This document shows positions 8,877 through 18,900 of a stretch of 64,000 nt of DNA, in pieces. The notes below the pieces were generated by a model. It saw nothing but the letters and a program-made list of their open reading frames with translations, was not told where the DNA came from and did no database searches. A program made the translations under genes and the position numbers. The DNA is from a virus. The DNA is taken from the IMG/VR virus record IMGVR_UViG_3300002835_000094, positions 1 through 64,000 of that record. The stretch is one strand, 5' to 3'. The first letter of the stretch is position 1; every line of letters starts with the position of its first letter.

Positions 8877-11800
8877 GTTACGATAACTTATGGTTACCTA
8901 GAAAAGGGGTTAAAGGAGCTAAGCCAGACAGTGGTGGAGCTATTGTTAAGACAGTTCCAGTATTTGGCATTGTAAAAGATAATATAGATCCCATTCGTTC
9001 AGGAAGAATTCGTGTTTACATATCGGGATTAAACGGCAAAGATCCCAATGATGAAAAAAATTGGACTCCTGTTAGTTATCTTCCACCTTTCTTTGGATTT
9101 ATACCATCTTCGTCCGGCGAAAACAGTTACGGTTCTTATCTAACTAACCCCACCAGTTATGGATTTTGGAATAGTCCGCCTGATATTGGGACAACTGTTA
9201 TTTGTATTTTTGTTAATGGTGATCCAAACTATGGATTTTATATAGGATGTGTACCTGAGCCAGAGGCAATGCATATGGTGCCTGCTATTGGCTCTGCACC
9301 GGACGTCACGTTGAATGAAAGTGAAGCAGTAAAATTCGGTGGCGCAACTAAATTACCGGTAACCAACTTAAACACAAATGATAAAGCAAAAGCTGAAAGT
9401 TCAAACTTTTTAAATGAAGCCAAACCTGTACATACTTATGTGGCACAGGCAATGTGGCAGCAAGGTATTTTAAGAGATCCAATTCGCGGACCAATATCAA
9501 GTAGTGCTAACCGTGAAACTCCTAGTAGGGTGTTTGGTATAAGCACACAAGGTAGACCTATTTACGAAGGTGGATATGATGAAGATAAAATTGCAAGCTT
9601 AGTCAAAGAAGGCAAGCAAGTACCTGGTTTAAAAGTTATTTCAAGACGTGGTGGTCACACGTTTGTAATGGATGACGGAGATTTAATAGGTAATGATGCT
9701 CTTATACGATTGCGTACAGCATTGGGTCATCAAATATTAATGAGCGACAATGGTCAAACATTAATGATTCTTCATGCCAATGGTCAAAGTTATATAGAAT
9801 TAGGCAAAGAAGGTACTATTGATCTATTCTCAACTAACTCAGTTAACATCAGAACACAAGGTGATTTAAATTTACATGCTGATAGGGATGTTAATATCAA
9901 TGCTGCTAAAAATTTAAATTTACAAGCTGAATCAATTAATATCAATTCAGAAAAAGATACAAATCATAAAATTGGTTCTAATTATTCAGTACACACAACA
10001 GGAACTCATACGCACAAAGTAGACGGCCCTATGAGTTTAGGATCAGAAGGTACTGCATCATTCGCTAGTACTGCAATTACATATATAAACGGGGAACGGA
10101 TTAATCTGAATACTGGACAAACATCGGTTACTCCTAAAGAAGTGAAGCCAATTCCTGTGATTGCGCATACCGATACATTGTTTGATAGTCAAAAGGGATT
10201 TGCCGCTGCCCCCGGAAAACTTTTAAGTATAACATCTAGGGCACCTGCACATGCACCTTGGGCTAGTGCAGGACAGGGTGTTGACATTAAAGTAGACATG
10301 AATGCAAGTAGTCAATTGCCACAAGCGCCCAGTGCAGCAGTAGCCGGCACCTATAACGCATCAGCAAGCGCACCAAATGCATCATTGGTCTCCCCTGCTA
10401 CAGTTGCTACAGTACCAAGTACATCAGCGGTAAGTGCAGCCCTAGACAAAAATACAACTAAATCTGTAGTTGGTTCTTTGGCACAAGCAGCAGCAACTGG
10501 TCCAGCTGCGGCTGCAGTAGCAGCCGGTGCAGGTGTTGTGCAAACTCCGCAAGGAGTAAAAGCGGCGGTTGGCTCAACTGCATTAACCCCAAAACAATTA
10601 GAAACAGCAAAAATATTAAAACCCGGTTCTGCACCATTGGTTAATGCATTGGCTGCAAGCGGTGCAAAGATTCAATCAGCAATGTCAACTAATTTGTTTA
10701 CAGGTAAACCCGGAGCAGAAAACTTACAAAAATTAGTTCAAAACCCAACTGCTCAAGTATCTGCAACAATTGATAATTTGAAATCTGCGCAAACTTCGCT
10801 CACTAGTGCAGGAGCAATTACAGGCAAAGAATCTCCGCAGGTATTAGCAGGTTTAGTAATGTCTGGATCTCAAAATGGAGTTAATGCTACATTAAATGCT
10901 GTAAAGAATATTTCAAATAATGTCACCGGAGCCGTTTCTAACTTAGTGGGCGGCGCAACAGCGGCTGTTGCCGGTGGTTTAGGCGCTGTCAGTAATATTG
11001 CAAATACAATCAAATCAGGAAGTTTTGCCGCAGGATTAGCACAAAATGTATCAGGTGGATTGGGTGCAATAAGTGGTGCGGTTGGAGCATTAGGGAAATC
11101 TACAGGAATAAGTGGTTTATTAGACGCAGCCAAAGGTGTAGCAGGATCTGCGTTTGCAGCAATCACTGCGTCATTTAAATCTTTCAAGCCAAATGTACCA
11201 CAGAATTTAAAATCCATTGCTGAAAGTGCAAATGCAGTTCCTGGAAATGTTACTGATCTGGCTAAAAATACAACAGCAAGTCTATCCTCAACTATTGCTA
11301 GTGGAGTGTCAGCATTACCGGGCGCCCAATCAGCAGTTGCTACTGTAGTCAGTAAAGCGGCGGGTGCTACAAATAAAGTTCCCGGAACTGAAGCTATATC
11401 TGGATTGATTAGCAACTCAACCACAGCTTCAATGAATAATATATCATTGAATAGTGCGGTTGGTGCAGCTTCAGCTAGAGTTACTGGAGCAGTTGCAGGT
11501 GTAGCAGGTCAAGTAACTGGTACAGTTTCCGGAGCAGCAAGCCAAGTAACAGGCGCACTTGATAAATTAAAATCTGGTTCTTCGTTGACAAGTTTAGCAA
11601 GCGCCGGGTTACCTGCAGGACTAGCATCGCAATTGAATAGTGCATTGTCTAGTTTAAGTGCTTCAGGATCTACGCCAATTAAACTGCCGGCAGTTGGTAT
11701 TGACACAACTAACCGAACTGAAATTACATCCGGTATCTCTAGCTTATTGGGTCCTGGAATTCCTACTCCAAATTACACTGGAACTATTAAAACAGAAAAT

Positions 11801-12037
11801 CCACTAGATAAAATTAGAGAGGAAAGAGACAAAAAAAATGCAGAAGCAAATAGATTATACAAAGTAGCAGAAGAAGCAGTAGCAAAACTAAAAATAGCAC
11901 AAACCAAATATCGTGAACTTAAAAATACATTACCCGAAGGTGATCCAGAATTGCAAGCTGCCTTACAAGAATACGTAGCAGCGTACAAAGACTCTGTTGA
12001 AAAATACAAGGCATACACGGCCTCTTTAGCAACATAA
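8873..12037 (+). CDS. 5: gp5/VgrG-like central spike protein with long Ala/Ser/Gly-rich extension and no visible lysozyme domain
   Basis: The protein has 1,054 residues. Residues 25-130 form a gp5-type OB-fold (DPIRSGRIRVYISGLNG, GFWNSPPDIGTTVICIFVNG, YGFYIGCVPEP). Residues 255-400 look like the triple-stranded beta-helix of membrane-piercing spikes (GGHTFVMDDGD, GTIDLFSTNSVNIRTQGDL, NLHADRDVNINAAKNLNLQA). T4 gp5 has a lysozyme domain between these parts; here that interval is a short linker. Residues 450-970 are a low-complexity Ala/Ser/Thr/Gly region with loose heptad-like repeats, and residues 985-1054 form a charged coiled coil (KIREERDKKNAEANRLYK). In the virion it should be the trimeric spike of the baseplate hub. 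Translation is probably coupled to the hub gene by ATGA. Confidence 0.8.
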   Translation: MSYDNLWLPRKGVKGAKPDSGGAIVKTVPVFGIVKDNIDPIRSGRIRVYISGLNGKDPNDEKNWTPVSYLPPFFGFIPSSSGENSYGSYLTNPTSYGFWNSPPDIGTTVICIFVNGDPNYGFYIGCVPEPEAMHMVPAIGSAPDVTLNESEAVKFGGATKLPVTNLNTNDKAKAESSNFLNEAKPVHTYVAQAMWQQGILRDPIRGPISSSANRETPSRVFGISTQGRPIYEGGYDEDKIASLVKEGKQVPGLKVISRRGGHTFVMDDGDLIGNDALIRLRTALGHQILMSDNGQTLMILHANGQSYIELGKEGTIDLFSTNSVNIRTQGDLNLHADRDVNINAAKNLNLQAESININSEKDTNHKIGSNYSVHTTGTHTHKVDGPMSLGSEGTASFASTAITYINGERINLNTGQTSVTPKEVKPIPVIAHTDTLFDSQKGFAAAPGKLLSITSRAPAHAPWASAGQGVDIKVDMNASSQLPQAPSAAVAGTYNASASAPNASLVSPATVATVPSTSAVSAALDKNTTKSVVGSLAQAAATGPAAAAVAAGAGVVQTPQGVKAAVGSTALTPKQLETAKILKPGSAPLVNALAASGAKIQSAMSTNLFTGKPGAENLQKLVQNPTAQVSATIDNLKSAQTSLTSAGAITGKESPQVLAGLVMSGSQNGVNATLNAVKNISNNVTGAVSNLVGGATAAVAGGLGAVSNIANTIKSGSFAAGLAQNVSGGLGAISGAVGALGKSTGISGLLDAAKGVAGSAFAAITASFKSFKPNVPQNLKSIAESANAVPGNVTDLAKNTTASLSSTIASGVSALPGAQSAVATVVSKAAGATNKVPGTEAISGLISNSTTASMNNISLNSAVGAASARVTGAVAGVAGQVTGTVSGAASQVTGALDKLKSGSSLTSLASAGLPAGLASQLNSALSSLSASGSTPIKLPAVGIDTTNRTEITSGISSLLGPGIPTPNYTGTIKTENPLDKIREERDKKNAEANRLYKVAEEAVAKLKIAQTKYRELKNTLPEGDPELQAALQEYVAAYKDSVEKYKAYTASLAT

Positions 12038-12049
12038 TATAAATAATAT

Positions 12050-12499
12050 ATGCCTACATACATTGGATTTAGCACAATAGGGTCAAATCAACCACGAACA
12101 ACCAATGCTCCGGGAGGGGTAGACGGTGGATTTGGTAGTGTAGTAAAGCCTATTAACTTTGGAAAAAAGTATAGGTTAGTTGATCAACCGTTGGTTATAC
12201 AAGATTTTGTCAACGCACTGAATATACAACAAGGGCAAAAAGTTGGAAAGCCTGAATATGGTACAACTCTTTGGAGCTTTGTGTTTGAACCTAATACAGC
12301 CGATGTACAGTTTCAATTAGAAAATGAAATTCGTAGAGTTGCTAGTTTAGATCCAAGACTTATAATAAATTATGTCAAAGCATTCCCCCAAGAAAACGGG
12401 ATACTATTAGAAGTTGAATTAGCTATTGCTCCGTTTAATGACGCACAGATTTTAAGTGTATTCTTTGACAGAGATTTGAATCAAGCAATTATTCAATAA
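12050..12499 (+). CDS. 25: Baseplate wedge protein gp25
   Basis: This 149-residue protein is a gp25-like wedge/sheath-initiator protein, the conserved component from which contractile sheaths polymerise. Visible family features are a flexible N-terminus, DFVNALNIQQGQKVGKPEYG, the WSFVFEPN segment, the EIRRVASLDPRL helix and a C-terminal strand pair (LLEVELAIAPFNDAQILSVFFD). T4 gp25 is 132 residues, so length fits. It lies 12 bases after the spike gene and before gp6, the usual order in T4-like baseplate clusters. Confidence 0.9.
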   Translation: MPTYIGFSTIGSNQPRTTNAPGGVDGGFGSVVKPINFGKKYRLVDQPLVIQDFVNALNIQQGQKVGKPEYGTTLWSFVFEPNTADVQFQLENEIRRVASLDPRLIINYVKAFPQENGILLEVELAIAPFNDAQILSVFFDRDLNQAIIQ

Positions 12500-12526
12500 C
12501 CCTTAAAAACGCCAGGTTTTAGGTAT

Positions 12527-12544
12527 GATAAATACTTAAAAGAG
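12527..12544 (+). promoter_or_regulatory. Late-promoter-like box GATAAATA plus AGAG upstream of gp6
   Basis: GATAAATA at 12527-12534 lies in the 53-base gap before gp6, six bases before AGAG (12541-12544) and 18 bases before the ATG at 12553. Spacing matches the boxes at 4493, 36251 and 38506. Confidence 0.6.
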
Positions 12545-12552
12545 AATATTCT

Positions 12553-15500
12553 ATGGCAACAAGTTCAAGACAATCCGCACTTTTTGGGGTTAATGATTGG
12601 AAAGCCTTCTACCAGACATTTAGAGAGGCTGATTTCCGTAGCTATGACTACGAAACCCTGCGTAAAAGTTTCATTGATTACCTTCGTACTTACTACCCAG
12701 AAACATTCAATGATTATATTGAATCCAGTGAATTTATTGCACTATTAGATGTTATCGCCTTCATGGGCCAAGGTCTTGCCTTCAGAAATGACTTAAATAC
12801 CCGTGAAAACTTTATTGATACTGCTGAACGCCGTGATTCAGTTATTAAACTAGCAAATTTAGTTAGCTATACTCCAAAAAGAAATTTAACAGCGCAAGGG
12901 TATTTGAAAGTTACCAGTATACAAACTACTCAGAATATTACTGATCTAAATGGAAACAATTTAAGTAACATTCCAATTTTATGGAATGACCCTGCTAATT
13001 CAAATTGGTTAGAACAATTTAACACAATTATCAACGCTGCCTTGATTAATACACAACGAATCGGAAGACCCGGTAATGTTGCTGAAATCTTAGGAGTAAC
13101 TACTAGCGAATATTCGTTATCAATCCCACAGAACAGCTTACCTATCGTTCCGTTTAGTAGCGTAGTTGATGGCATCAATATGGGTTTTGAATTAGTTAGT
13201 GTGTCTAGTGTGGACAGCGATACTATCTATGAAATACCTCCTGCACCTAGTGGCAGATTTAACATGCTGTATAGAAATGACAGACTAGGCTATGGTAGCC
13301 CAAATACAGGATATTTTTTCTATTTCAAACAAGGTACTTTGCAAAATTCAGATTTTTCTTTAGAACAGCAAATTGCCAATCAGGTTATTGATATTGACAT
13401 TCAAGGTATTAATAATACTGATACTTGGTTATATCAACTAAGTGATACAAATCAAACAAATGTATTGTGGAAAAAAGTAGATAACATTTATGCTGACGCA
13501 TATCTTCAGACTGAGAGTAGCAGACGCGAAGTTTTCAGCGTGAATTCTAGATTCAACGACCAAGTAAGTTATGTATTCGGTGACGGTGTCTTTAGCAAGA
13601 TCCCTGTTGGAAACTTTAGAGCATATGTAAGATCCAGTAATGGTATTACATATACTATTGATCCAAATGAGATGCAGGGCATTTCAGTTACCTTTAACTA
13701 TATCAGTAGAATAGGTAGAGTAGAATCATTAACTCTTAGCTTAGAGTTAACAACTCCTGTCAGCAACGCTCAAGCCCGTGAGCCTTTAGCACAAATTAAA
13801 CAAAGAGCACCCACACGCTATTATACTCAAAACCGTATGGTCAATGGTGAAGATTATAACAACTTCCCATATACACTATACAGTTCAATTATCAAGTCAA
13901 AAGCAATTAACCGTAGTAGTATTGGTGTTAGCAAAAATTTAGATTTATTAGATCCAACCGGCAAGTACTCAAGTACCAATACTTTTGCCAATGATGGTGC
14001 ATTGTATGAAAACGATGCCTTAGGAAATCTTTCATTAACTATTACCAATACTGGTAATATTATTAGATTCTTAACTGACTCATTAGCAAATGCGTTAGCA
14101 AGCAACCGTGCTCTACAATATTATATTCAAACTTATCCTAGATATGCAGTTAATTCATCTACCGGTGATGGCACTGTTTATTGGCAAACAAAAACTGTAG
14201 ATGCCAATTCAATTACAGGATATTTTTACATTATTCAAAATGGAATAGATACTCCTATTCCAATTGGAACTTATAGCTCTAATAATGTCAAGTATATCAC
14301 AAAGGGTGCTTTACTAAAATTCTATGCGCCAATTGGTTATTATTTTGATGATAACAATCGCTTAGTTGCAGGAATTCCAGGCCCAAATAATCCAACATTT
14401 ATTTGGACTACTGTTATAAATGTTATTGGTGATGGATACAATAACGGTAGAGGTGGATTTACAAATGGTACCGGCCCAGTTACATTAAATGGTTATGTTC
14501 CTAATGGTGCTACATTAACGGATCCAGTTAATAGTAGTAATTCAACTAGTATTATACCGTCATTTGATAATACATTGTCAAACGACATTATTACTGAGTG
14601 CAGAATTAAAATGCAACTTCAGCAAAGTTTTTCATTGGTGTTCAATAATTCACTAACTATTGCACAAGATCGTTGGTTTATTGAGAATTATAATGCACCA
14701 AATTATTTTGTAAACTTTTTAAGTTTGGGAAATAATAGATATGCAGTAACATATAGATCATTGGCATATTACTTTGGTAGCGTAGCAGATACAAGATTTA
14801 GTTTTGAAAGAGATAAACTAGTTTATGATCCTTTTACTGGAAAAATTCTTCAAGATTTCGTAAACATTTTAAAAACTAATTCACAACCAAACTCTAGTAG
14901 TCCATTAAACATTGATGTAAAAACTAATATTATTGGTCAAACAGTAGAGAGTGATGGTTATATAAATGATTTTGAAGTTGAAGTTTCTACTACAGATGTT
15001 AATAACAGAACTATTATAACAAATCCAGATTTCTTTACGACTGTTACAGGATATGTATATGGTGGTAATAATACTGGAATTTATGTTTTCTTTGAATTAA
15101 TTCAAGATGCTTTATCATTAACCAGATTTCAAATAGTACCTACAAGCGATGTTGTATATACATATGGTAATAAATCTGATATTGAAATCGTAAAATATGA
15201 TTATCCAGTTGGTCAATTATTTTACGCCTATGTAGAAAATAAATTCTATAAATCATTTCAAGATCAAACAGTTACAACACCTTCTTATACATTAGTTGAA
15301 CAACCGCAATATAGTATTAAGCCTGGTCGTCAAGGATTGCAATTCCAGTACCGTCATAATAGCAATAATACAACACGAATTGATCCAGCTACAACAAATA
15401 TTATTGATTTATATGTAGTAACCCAAGCTTATTATACGGCTTATCAAAATTGGATTCAAGATGTAACTGGAACAGTAGCTGAACCTAATAAACCTACAAT

Positions 15501-15951
15501 TACTGAATTAAATCAAGAATATAGCCAAGTAAATAACTTTAAGATGTTAAGCGATAGTGTAATTCTTAACAGTGTAATTTTTAAACCATTGTTTGGTGAA
15601 AAGGCAGCGCCGGCATTAAGAGCAACAGTTAAAGTTATTAAAGATAGCACAACAAATGCTAGCGATAGCGAAATCCGTAGTGCAGTATTGACAGCAATGA
15701 ATAACTATTTTTCAATCAACAATTGGAACTTTGGTGATACCTTTTTCTTTAGTGAACTAAGTGCATATCTACACAATGAGTGTGGTGATTTAATAAGTTC
15801 AGCAGTTTTAGTTCCAAACGATCCAACTATGAATTTCGGGGATTTATATGAAATAAAATGTGCTCCTTATGAGATATTTGTAAATGCTGCAACAGCAAAC
15901 GATGTTTTGGTTATTCCGGCTCTCACACCCGCCGAATTACAAATAAGATAA
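12553..15951 (+). CDS. 6: Baseplate wedge protein gp6
   Basis: This 1,132-residue protein is gp6, which forms the continuous ring of the inner baseplate. The N-terminus is typical: WKAFYQTFREADFRSYDYET, FIDYLRTYYPETFNDY, ESSEFIALLDVIAFMGQGLA and RENFIDTAERRDSVIKLANL. The C-terminal part (LNSVIFKPLFGEKAAPALRA, NYFSINNWNFGDTFFFSEL) corresponds to the gpJ-like core. It is well above T4 gp6 length (660); the extra is in the middle and Asn/Thr-rich, as in other aquatic T4-like phages. A late-promoter-like box precedes it. The next gene starts 10 bases after its stop. Confidence 0.92.
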   Translation: MATSSRQSALFGVNDWKAFYQTFREADFRSYDYETLRKSFIDYLRTYYPETFNDYIESSEFIALLDVIAFMGQGLAFRNDLNTRENFIDTAERRDSVIKLANLVSYTPKRNLTAQGYLKVTSIQTTQNITDLNGNNLSNIPILWNDPANSNWLEQFNTIINAALINTQRIGRPGNVAEILGVTTSEYSLSIPQNSLPIVPFSSVVDGINMGFELVSVSSVDSDTIYEIPPAPSGRFNMLYRNDRLGYGSPNTGYFFYFKQGTLQNSDFSLEQQIANQVIDIDIQGINNTDTWLYQLSDTNQTNVLWKKVDNIYADAYLQTESSRREVFSVNSRFNDQVSYVFGDGVFSKIPVGNFRAYVRSSNGITYTIDPNEMQGISVTFNYISRIGRVESLTLSLELTTPVSNAQAREPLAQIKQRAPTRYYTQNRMVNGEDYNNFPYTLYSSIIKSKAINRSSIGVSKNLDLLDPTGKYSSTNTFANDGALYENDALGNLSLTITNTGNIIRFLTDSLANALASNRALQYYIQTYPRYAVNSSTGDGTVYWQTKTVDANSITGYFYIIQNGIDTPIPIGTYSSNNVKYITKGALLKFYAPIGYYFDDNNRLVAGIPGPNNPTFIWTTVINVIGDGYNNGRGGFTNGTGPVTLNGYVPNGATLTDPVNSSNSTSIIPSFDNTLSNDIITECRIKMQLQQSFSLVFNNSLTIAQDRWFIENYNAPNYFVNFLSLGNNRYAVTYRSLAYYFGSVADTRFSFERDKLVYDPFTGKILQDFVNILKTNSQPNSSSPLNIDVKTNIIGQTVESDGYINDFEVEVSTTDVNNRTIITNPDFFTTVTGYVYGGNNTGIYVFFELIQDALSLTRFQIVPTSDVVYTYGNKSDIEIVKYDYPVGQLFYAYVENKFYKSFQDQTVTTPSYTLVEQPQYSIKPGRQGLQFQYRHNSNNTTRIDPATTNIIDLYVVTQAYYTAYQNWIQDVTGTVAEPNKPTITELNQEYSQVNNFKMLSDSVILNSVIFKPLFGEKAAPALRATVKVIKDSTTNASDSEIRSAVLTAMNNYFSINNWNFGDTFFFSELSAYLHNECGDLISSAVLVPNDPTMNFGDLYEIKCAPYEIFVNAATANDVLVIPALTPAELQIR

Positions 15952-15961
15952 GTAATATATT

Positions 15962-18900
15962 ATGGCAACAAGAATTAGAACCTTAAACTTTCTTCCTGAA
16001 ATATTTAAAACACCTACAAATGCGCAATTTTTAGCCGCGACATTAGATCAGATTGTTGATCAGCCTAGTACTAAAAAAATAGAAGGTTATATAGGTAGTA
16101 AGTTTGGTTATGGTATAAATGCTAAAAATTATTATGTAACAGAGCCAACCAAAACAAGAACAGACTATCAATTAGATCCAGGTATTGTTCTTACTGATGC
16201 AAATAAAAACACCCCTAAAGATTTTATAAGTTATCCAGGTATTATTGACTCATTAAAAGTCAATGGCGGAGTTACTAATAATAATAACCGTCTTTTTGAA
16301 AGCCAATTTTACTCTTGGGATAGTTTTACAGACTTAGATAAAGTTATTAACTTTAACCAATACTATTGGTTACCATTAGGTCCTGAATCAGTTACCGTAA
16401 GTAGCGAAACAGTATTCAGTGCTATTGATTATATTGTTCAAGATATTATTAATGGTTACTCAATTTATCCGGTTGGTTCATCTGCTGGCTCTACTAACCC
16501 AACATTAACTTTACTTAGAGGTGGAACTTATACCTTTGCAGTTAATCAAGATAGTGAATTTTGGATTCAAGGCGTACCGGGAGTAACTGGATTTAGTCCA
16601 ACTCAGCCCAATTTACAAACACGCGAAGTTTATGGCGTAAGCAACAATGGTATAAGTCAAGGTGTAGTTACTTTTACTGTCCCGTTTAAAAACGCTCAAG
16701 ATGAATATAACTTCCCAGGCAACAATCTTGTGTCTGTGGTAAGTACCTTACCCTTTGCTGAAGTAAATGGCAAAAGATTAAGTGAATTAGGAAGCATTGA
16801 TGGCATTACAGCACTAAATGGCCTTACTGTAATGTTTTATAACACAGGTGTTTCTAATGAAATTGGTTATGTATCTAATTTCTTTGATTACACTAATTAC
16901 GATCAAAATAACAATATAACAGCACCTCAGACTGTCACAGCAACAGCAACTAGTTCAGTTGACAATTCCGTAACGATCACGGACACATCTGTGTTAACCG
17001 TTGGTAACACAATAACTTTCACTGGAGTTCCGTTTGGTAATTTAGCAGTATATTCTGAATTTTCTGGTGGTACAATTTATTATGTCCGTAGTATTATTAA
17101 CGGTACTAAATTTACTGTAAGCTCAACACTAGGTGGCCCTGCAGTCGTTTTAACAACAGCTTCAGGAACATTAACTGGTAATATTAATCAGGGTTTATTA
17201 GAGCAAGGATTTTATACTACAGTAAATGAAAATTTTTATACAATTACATTTTTAGACAACAGTAGTGATCCTGTTATTAGTTTATCTCCAGCTGGTGCTA
17301 TTCCAACCAATCAAAAAATTACTGCAAGTTTTGGTACCAATTACAGTAACAGAAACTTCTATAAAAATGAATTTGGTACTATAGTTTTAATTCCATACCT
17401 AAGCGCACAATTAGATACACTATATTATCAAGATGGCACAAGTGCCAATAAAGTTGGCATTATTAAATTAATTGAAAGCAACGCTACTAATACATTAGAT
17501 GTAGAAACAGAAATTTTAGGTAAAAAGAATTTTAGTTCAACGAACGGGATAGTATTTACAAATGGATTGAAGGTCTCATTCCAGGGAGATGTAGTACCAA
17601 CTAGTTACCTGTCAGGTGAATATTATGTAGAAGGAGTAGGATCACATATTGAACTTATTCCCGTAGATACCCTTGTAGTACCGGAAGCATTTACTGAAAG
17701 TGTTTTAATACCATATGATACTACACCATATGATTTTGGTAATTTTGATGGCGACAGTTTTATTCCAGTAAGTCCTGATTATATTACTATAGCTAGAAAT
17801 TCTGTTAATAAAAATGCATGGTCACGAAGCAATCGTTGGTTCCATATTGATGTTATAAATGCAACAGCGCAATACAATAATGACCCAGAATCTGTAGCCA
17901 TCTATGCAACTGCGGCTGCAAAGGCTAAGAGACCTATCATTGAGTTTTATCCAAACTTAAAATTATTCAATCAAGGTTCTAGTGGAAAAAATCCAGTAGA
18001 CTTTGTAGATTTTAGAACTTCAGATGCGTTTACATATGTAGCCGGTCAAGAAAGTTATTATCCTGATGTTGCTGTATATACAGATTACACATCAGTCATT
18101 GCAAGTACAAATTATACTCAGAATAGAACCATCACTAATACCGATGGTCCTTCAGATACAGTAACAATCAATAGTACAACCGGTTTCAGAGTAAATGATA
18201 TAATTATTTTAGATCCACCATTTAGTATCGGTGGTCTAACATATAACACAAATTATTATGTTGCAGAAGTTGTAGATGGTACTACAATTAAAGTTAGCCT
18301 TTCTAAAAATGGTGCTGTTATTAACTTAACTACGGCTGCTAGTGTCTGCACAGCTAAATGGTATCCACAAAGCACAACCATTCAAGTAACTACTGCTGAT
18401 ATCGGTAACAATGAGTTTGTGGGTGTGGGGACATTCACCGTTGGTCAGTATGTTGCTGATTCTACTAATTTATTACCACCTAATACTATCATTGAATCTG
18501 TTACAGGTACATCAACAAAAACTCTTGTTGTATCTTGGGGTGAAGATCAATCTGCGTACTTCAATGGTACATCAGTGGCATCTATAATTGCAGTACCTGA
18601 AGGTGTAAACAGCTATGCAGTTTTTGATGGTGCTAGAATTATTTTTGCAGCAGATACAGATGAAAATGTTCGCAACAAAATCTATGTTGTAAGATTCTCA
18701 TCTATAACTGGCTCTAGTGTTCCAGTAATTACTTTGACTGAAGCCGATGACGGACTTGTTTTACCTGATCAACAAACAGTTGCATACAGAGGTTATAATT
18801 ATTTAGGCTTAGAATTTTGGTATGACGGTATTGAATGGATAAAGGGACAGGAAAAGGTAACAGTAAATCAAGCACCATTATTTGATATTTTTGATAATAA

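Noticed and set aside
10870-11424. 184-codon minus-strand frame inside the spike gene
   Set aside because: It is antisense to the Ala/Ser/Gly-rich region, whose codon bias keeps the opposite frame open. It has no ribosome site, no gene-like context and an all-Ala/Pro/Val composition.
12038-12045. Exact TATAAATA sequence just before gp25
   Set aside because: It ends only 4 bases before the ATG at 12050, so a transcript would begin inside the gene. It overlaps the AT-rich stop region of the spike gene and lacks the SD spacing of the other boxes.
12501-12524. Possible hairpin (CCTTAAAAAC / GTTTTAGG) between gp25 and gp6
   Set aside because: The arms need two bulges and there is no T-run after them; too weak to call a terminator.
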